Notes under the pieces: model-generated
The model's input: the letters and a program-made list of their open reading frames with translations, nothing else
Database searches by the model: none
What the model was told of the DNA's origin: nothing
Assembly: GCA_030837935.1 (NCBI GenBank)
Contig: JAUQXU010000070.1
Span: forward strand, 1 to 7,598
Reading direction: 5' to 3'
DNA length: 7,598 nt
Source of the DNA: Candidatus Brocadia sp.
GTDB lineage: Bacteria; Planctomycetota; Brocadiia; Brocadiales; Brocadiaceae
Shown here: one piece after another, positions 4,702 to 7,598 of the stretch
Layout of the letters: each line of letters begins with the position of its first letter
Position numbering within the stretch: the stretch's first letter is position 1
Position numbers and translations under genes: made by a program

Positions 4702-7032
4702 ATGAAAGGTCTTTCATTGCTAAAGGTATTTGTAGTATTACCCCGTAAAAGCTTCTTTTGTTGGCAAGGTTTTTACCCCGCATTGCAAAGGGGCGGATCA
4801 GGAAGGGTATTTTGGTTGCGGTTATGCTGCGCTGTAATGTCTTTCTTTTTCGTCCTCTCTTCTTATACCTATGGTACGACAACGAACACGTGGACACAAT
4901 CGGCAGAGTCTGACTTCAGCAAAGGCATTACCCATACGGTATCAATTAATAATAAGGGTGAAATACGGCTTTCTCCAAAAATAGAGGCGATTCCGGGAAT
5001 TAAAGGCGCCTTTGTTTGGTCAATGGCTGCAGACTTACAAAATCGGATATTTGTTGGTACGGGTGACCCTGGAACGGTTTATCTTATAAAGGATGGTTCA
5101 GAGGCTGTAGAACTCTTCAAATCACCTGAATTATACATCCAGAGTCTTGCCGCCGATAAGCATGGAAATCTTTATGCAGGAACCGTACCCCGAGGAATTA
5201 TCTACAAAATAAATACCACTGGAGAAACAACGGTGTTTTGCAACGTGCCCGGACCCTATATATGGGATATGTCCGTAGACAATAATTCCAATCTTTTTGT
5301 CGCGACGGGAAATGAGGGTATCCTGTTCAAGATATCCCCCGATGGAATACCGGTCATATTTTTTGATTCCCCGGAGACAAATCTCCTGGATGTATTAATC
5401 GATCGATATGACAATGTATATGTTGGCACAGAACCAAACGGTTTGGTATATAAGATTACGCCGTCAGGGCAGGCACAGGTATTGTATGATGCAAGTGAAG
5501 GCGAAATTCATTGCCTCTCAATGGATTCTATGGGTAATATTTATGCGGGAACGGCTTCGGGTGCGCAAGTACAAGTACCTATGGCTCAGGTTCCCCAGCC
5601 ACCCGTACAAGCGGGAATCACCGCATCTATTTTCAAGGCGGAAAAGTCCTGGGATTTAAATCTCCCGGAAGAATTGCCTATGGCGCAATCTGCATCCACG
5701 CAGCAACAAAAGGCGGTATCAAAGGGAATTGAGGCGCCGCCGAAGACCACGGGTTTTCCAACTGCGCCAAACTACGTTTATAAGATCACCCAAGATGGAC
5801 TCGCACAAAAAATCATGGAAACCAGTCAGGCTTTTATCCTTGGCATGTCTCTTGACACCCAGGATAACCTGTATGTGGTTACGGGAAATACGTCTGGTGT
5901 GTTTAAAGTTTCCGGGGATGAATCTTCAAGCAGCCTGGCAAGAGTAGAAGAGGTACAGGCGCTTTGTTGTCTCAATACAAGCAACGATGAACTCTATTTC
6001 GGCACGGGCAATGTAGGAAGGGTCTATAAGATATCACCGTCTTTTAAAGAAGAAGGCACTTTCATATCTAACGTACTTGATACCACGGCGCTGTCGAATT
6101 GGGGGTGTATTTACTGGACTGACATGCAACCCGAAGGCACCAAGCTCACACTGGCCACCCGTTCAGGAAACTGTGAAAAACCTGACTCTACATGGAGCAG
6201 ATGGTCAACCCCGTACCTATCGTCTGGAGAAAGAATAACAACCCCGCCCGCGCGTTTCATACAATACAAGGCCTCCTTACAGACAACGAATACCGATTCA
6301 ACCCCTGTCTTAAATACGGTATCGCTATCCTATCTTCCCAAAAACCAGCCTCCCAAGATAATAAGTTTTTCAGTAGAAAAGGAATCTTCTCCTGCATCAC
6401 AAAAACCTCCGGAGACAAAAACAGACAACAAGGCAGAATCGAGACAACAGACGGCTGTCAGCCAAAAACCACATCATCAAATAGCGCAAAAGAATATCCA
6501 ATGGGAGACAGAAGATCCGAACAACGACACCCTGCAGTTGACGATTTATTACAAAGGTGTAGACGAAAAGGCATGGAAAGTCCTCGATAAAAACACGCAA
6601 AAAAAAGGGGCTTACCTATGGGATACCTTACGCCTGCCCGATGGAAAATACCAGGTAAAACTGACAGCCAGCGATGACCCTGATAATCCATCAGAGACCG
6701 CTTTCATTACAGAAAATACGATACAACCCATTGTGATTGATAATTCGAGACCAAACATCAAGTCTCTGGGTACTGCGGCTGGGACCGAGGGAAAATATGT
6801 TATTTCTGGGGCAGCAAGAGACGACTACAGCAACATTGTAAAGGTCCAATACACCATTGATGGACAGGAATGGACATCCGCTTACCCTGTGGATGGGGTC
6901 TTCGATAGCCTTGAGGAATCATTTCAAATCACAACCAGGCCCCTTATGCCGGGTAATTATACCCTCATCGTTAATGTGTTTGATAATGAGGGGAATATTG
7001 GGATTGAAAAGGTACTGATCGAGGCAAAATAA
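4702..7032 (+). CDS. Exported seven-repeat beta-propeller protein with Ig-like C-terminus
   Basis: 776 residues from the ATG at 4702. The frame is open back to an ATG at 4651 inside the S55 gene, and a TTG at 4816 with a strong Shine-Dalgarno sequence may be the true start (738 residues). Residues 36-55 form a hydrophobic export segment. Seen: seven propeller-like repeats with the pattern D-x2-[DGN]-x-[IL]-[FY]-[VA]-G-T-G...G-x-[VI]-[YF]-K-I. Their lead positions are 111, 152, 193, 234, 275, 385 and 426, a 41-residue period except for an insertion in the fifth. Next come a beta-rich region (about 465-548) with the pattern 'TRSGN..PDSTWSRWS...ARFIQYKASL', a Ser/Gln/Pro/Lys-rich linker (about 557-595), and two Ig/FN3-like modules (about 596-680 and 681-776). 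Family knowledge: the repeats resemble NHL/SMP-30/Y_Y_Y-type propellers, which often bind ligands or proteins. No catalytic residues are recognised. It follows the S55 gene closely and may be cotranscribed. The function is unknown. Confidence 0.8.
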   Translation: MKGLSLLKVFVVLPRKSFFCWQGFYPALQRGGSGRVFWLRLCCAVMSFFFVLSSYTYGTTTNTWTQSAESDFSKGITHTVSINNKGEIRLSPKIEAIPGIKGAFVWSMAADLQNRIFVGTGDPGTVYLIKDGSEAVELFKSPELYIQSLAADKHGNLYAGTVPRGIIYKINTTGETTVFCNVPGPYIWDMSVDNNSNLFVATGNEGILFKISPDGIPVIFFDSPETNLLDVLIDRYDNVYVGTEPNGLVYKITPSGQAQVLYDASEGEIHCLSMDSMGNIYAGTASGAQVQVPMAQVPQPPVQAGITASIFKAEKSWDLNLPEELPMAQSASTQQQKAVSKGIEAPPKTTGFPTAPNYVYKITQDGLAQKIMETSQAFILGMSLDTQDNLYVVTGNTSGVFKVSGDESSSSLARVEEVQALCCLNTSNDELYFGTGNVGRVYKISPSFKEEGTFISNVLDTTALSNWGCIYWTDMQPEGTKLTLATRSGNCEKPDSTWSRWSTPYLSSGERITTPPARFIQYKASLQTTNTDSTPVLNTVSLSYLPKNQPPKIISFSVEKESSPASQKPPETKTDNKAESRQQTAVSQKPHHQIAQKNIQWETEDPNNDTLQLTIYYKGVDEKAWKVLDKNTQKKGAYLWDTLRLPDGKYQVKLTASDDPDNPSETAFITENTIQPIVIDNSRPNIKSLGTAAGTEGKYVISGAARDDYSNIVKVQYTIDGQEWTSAYPVDGVFDSLEESFQITTRPLMPGNYTLIVNVFDNEGNIGIEKVLIEAK
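4800..4818 (+). promoter_or_regulatory. Strong Shine-Dalgarno with possible TTG start of propeller gene
   Basis: AGGAAGGG (4800-4807) lies eight bases before an in-frame TTG at 4816-4818. Starting there gives a compact N-terminus, Met-Arg-Leu then a hydrophobic core ending in SSYTYG, which is a normal signal-peptide length. The ATG codons at 4651 and 4702 lack any Shine-Dalgarno sequence and place 35-52 non-hydrophobic or mixed residues before the export segment. Confidence 0.5.
5560..5769 (+). other. Pro/Gln/Ala-rich insertion inside propeller repeat five
   Basis: About 69 residues beyond the normal 41-residue repeat length are placed between the GTASG strand and the YVYKI strand of the fifth repeat. 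The segment is rich in Pro, Gln, Ala, Val and Lys. The frame is kept, and the 41-residue period resumes exactly after it, so it reads as a surface loop or small inserted module rather than damage. Confidence 0.75.
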
Positions 7033-7080
7033 TCAGGATACCGTTTTCTGCAGATATATACAGTTAGCTGAAGATTCTAT

Positions 7081-7109
7081 TTGACAGCAGGCAGGAAAAC
7101 GGATAAAAA
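7081..7109 (+). promoter_or_regulatory. Candidate promoter for tRNA-Pro
   Basis: A perfect TTGACA (7081-7086), 17 bases, then TAAAAA (7104-7109, 4/6 match to TATAAT). Transcription would start near 7116, giving a 5' leader of about 64 bases before the tRNA. It lies in the gap after the propeller gene, so the tRNA can be transcribed on its own. Confidence 0.45.
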
Positions 7110-7179
7110 TAATACCAATTCAGCTCACCGCAAAGACGATAAGAACACAGATTTGCGTGAACAATTATCAAAAATGGTA

Positions 7180-7258
<79 letters not shown>

Positions 7259-7323
7259 TTTTACAGAAGTAGAGATTATTCTGCGGTGTTTCTCCTTCGA
7301 ACTAAATTAATACCCACGAGTAG

Positions 7324-7348
7324 GATGGATTAGCGGAGCAAACCCATC
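7324..7348. repeat. Degenerate palindromic (REP-like) repeat
   Basis: GATGGATT (7324-7331) and AACCCATC (7341-7348) form an eight-pair stem with one A-C mismatch, around a nine-base loop agcggagca. The sequence closely resembles the widespread intergenic palindrome 'ggatgggttagcg...cgtaacccatc' seen in many bacterial genomes, as I recall it. Only one copy is in the window, so its repeat status here is inferred. Confidence 0.5.
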
Positions 7349-7490
7349 GTTTCCACTATTTCTGCTATGCTCAGAAACGGGAAAGAATACCTGTGCTTCG
7401 TGTCTGTAGCAATCAAAAATACACATTAAAATGACGTTATCGTTGTTTAAAAGATTTAGCTTCTGGCATTACTTAGTGTCTGAACGAAAA

Positions 7491-7524
7491 CGCACTTTTT
7501 GTAAAAGTGCGAGGGCGATTTTTT
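7491..7524 (+). terminator. Strong hairpin followed by T run
   Basis: CGCACTTTT (7491-7499) pairs perfectly with AAAAGTGCG (7503-7511) around a three-base loop. Six T follow at 7519-7524, but seven bases separate them from the stem, which is longer than in a standard intrinsic terminator. On the minus strand the same stem is followed directly by TTTTCGTT, so it could also end a leftward transcript. It may also be a repeat end or a 5' structure of a gene beyond the edge. Confidence 0.45.
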
Positions 7525-7598
7525 CCTTACCAAGAGATCATTTTAAAATTTGAGGTTGGGTTTTTGCTGAAAATACGGTTCTTTTACACGTTTCCCTT

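Noticed and set aside
6192..6590. 132-codon plus-strand frame inside the propeller gene
   Set aside because: It lies wholly within a gene whose own frame encodes recognisable domains; the alternative product is irregular and has no domain signature.
7431..7553. 40-codon plus-strand open frame in the right intergenic region
   Set aside because: No Shine-Dalgarno sequence, no recognisable domain, and a strong hairpin lies within it.

Overview
The window looks like a chromosomal stretch of a Gram-negative, non-model bacterium of moderate GC. The protein set fits a Planctomycetes/Brocadiales-type or deltaproteobacterium-like lineage: a non-spore-former's SpoIVB/S55-type exported protein beside an exported beta-propeller protein. 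That placement is inference with low confidence, because no marker gene settles it. Nothing here is clearly mobile: no transposase, integrase or CRISPR array was seen.

Layout. (1) 1-118: a short 9-bp tandem repeat at the left edge, then the leader of a radical SAM gene. (2) 119-1207 (+): radical SAM protein with a SPASM-like C-terminal cysteine cluster, substrate unknown. (3) 1419-1871 (-) rpiB and 2033-2659 (-) tsaC-type threonylcarbamoyl-AMP synthase: two housekeeping genes transcribed leftwards, convergent with the radical SAM gene. (4) 2660-2867: a divergent promoter region with candidate sigma-70-type promoters in both directions. (5) 2868-4685 (+): exported S55 (SpoIVB-like) domain protein. 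(6) about 4702 (or 4816) to 7032 (+): large exported protein with seven regularly spaced propeller repeats, then a beta-rich region and two Ig-like modules. (7) 7180-7257 (+): tRNA-Pro(CGG) with encoded CCA and a candidate promoter of its own. (8) 7258-7598: no convincing gene; a degenerate palindromic repeat and a strong hairpin.

How the genes relate. rpiB and tsaC are independent housekeeping functions (pentose phosphate isomerisation; tRNA t6A modification). Their adjacency recalls the ywlC-ywlF neighbourhood of Bacillus. The S55 protein and the propeller protein follow each other on one strand, both appear exported, and they are the best candidate for a functional pair: a protease-like or scaffold protein with an extracytoplasmic multidomain partner. 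The most interesting observations are: (a) the S55 catalytic halves occur in the opposite order to SpoIVB (Ser motif first, His motif second), with no residue matching the SpoIVB catalytic Asp; (b) the propeller has an exact 41-residue period over seven repeats, broken only by a 69-residue Pro/Gln-rich insertion inside repeat five; (c) the S55 gene may be read from a leaderless transcript; (d) a TTG codon with a strong Shine-Dalgarno sequence may be the true start of the propeller gene.
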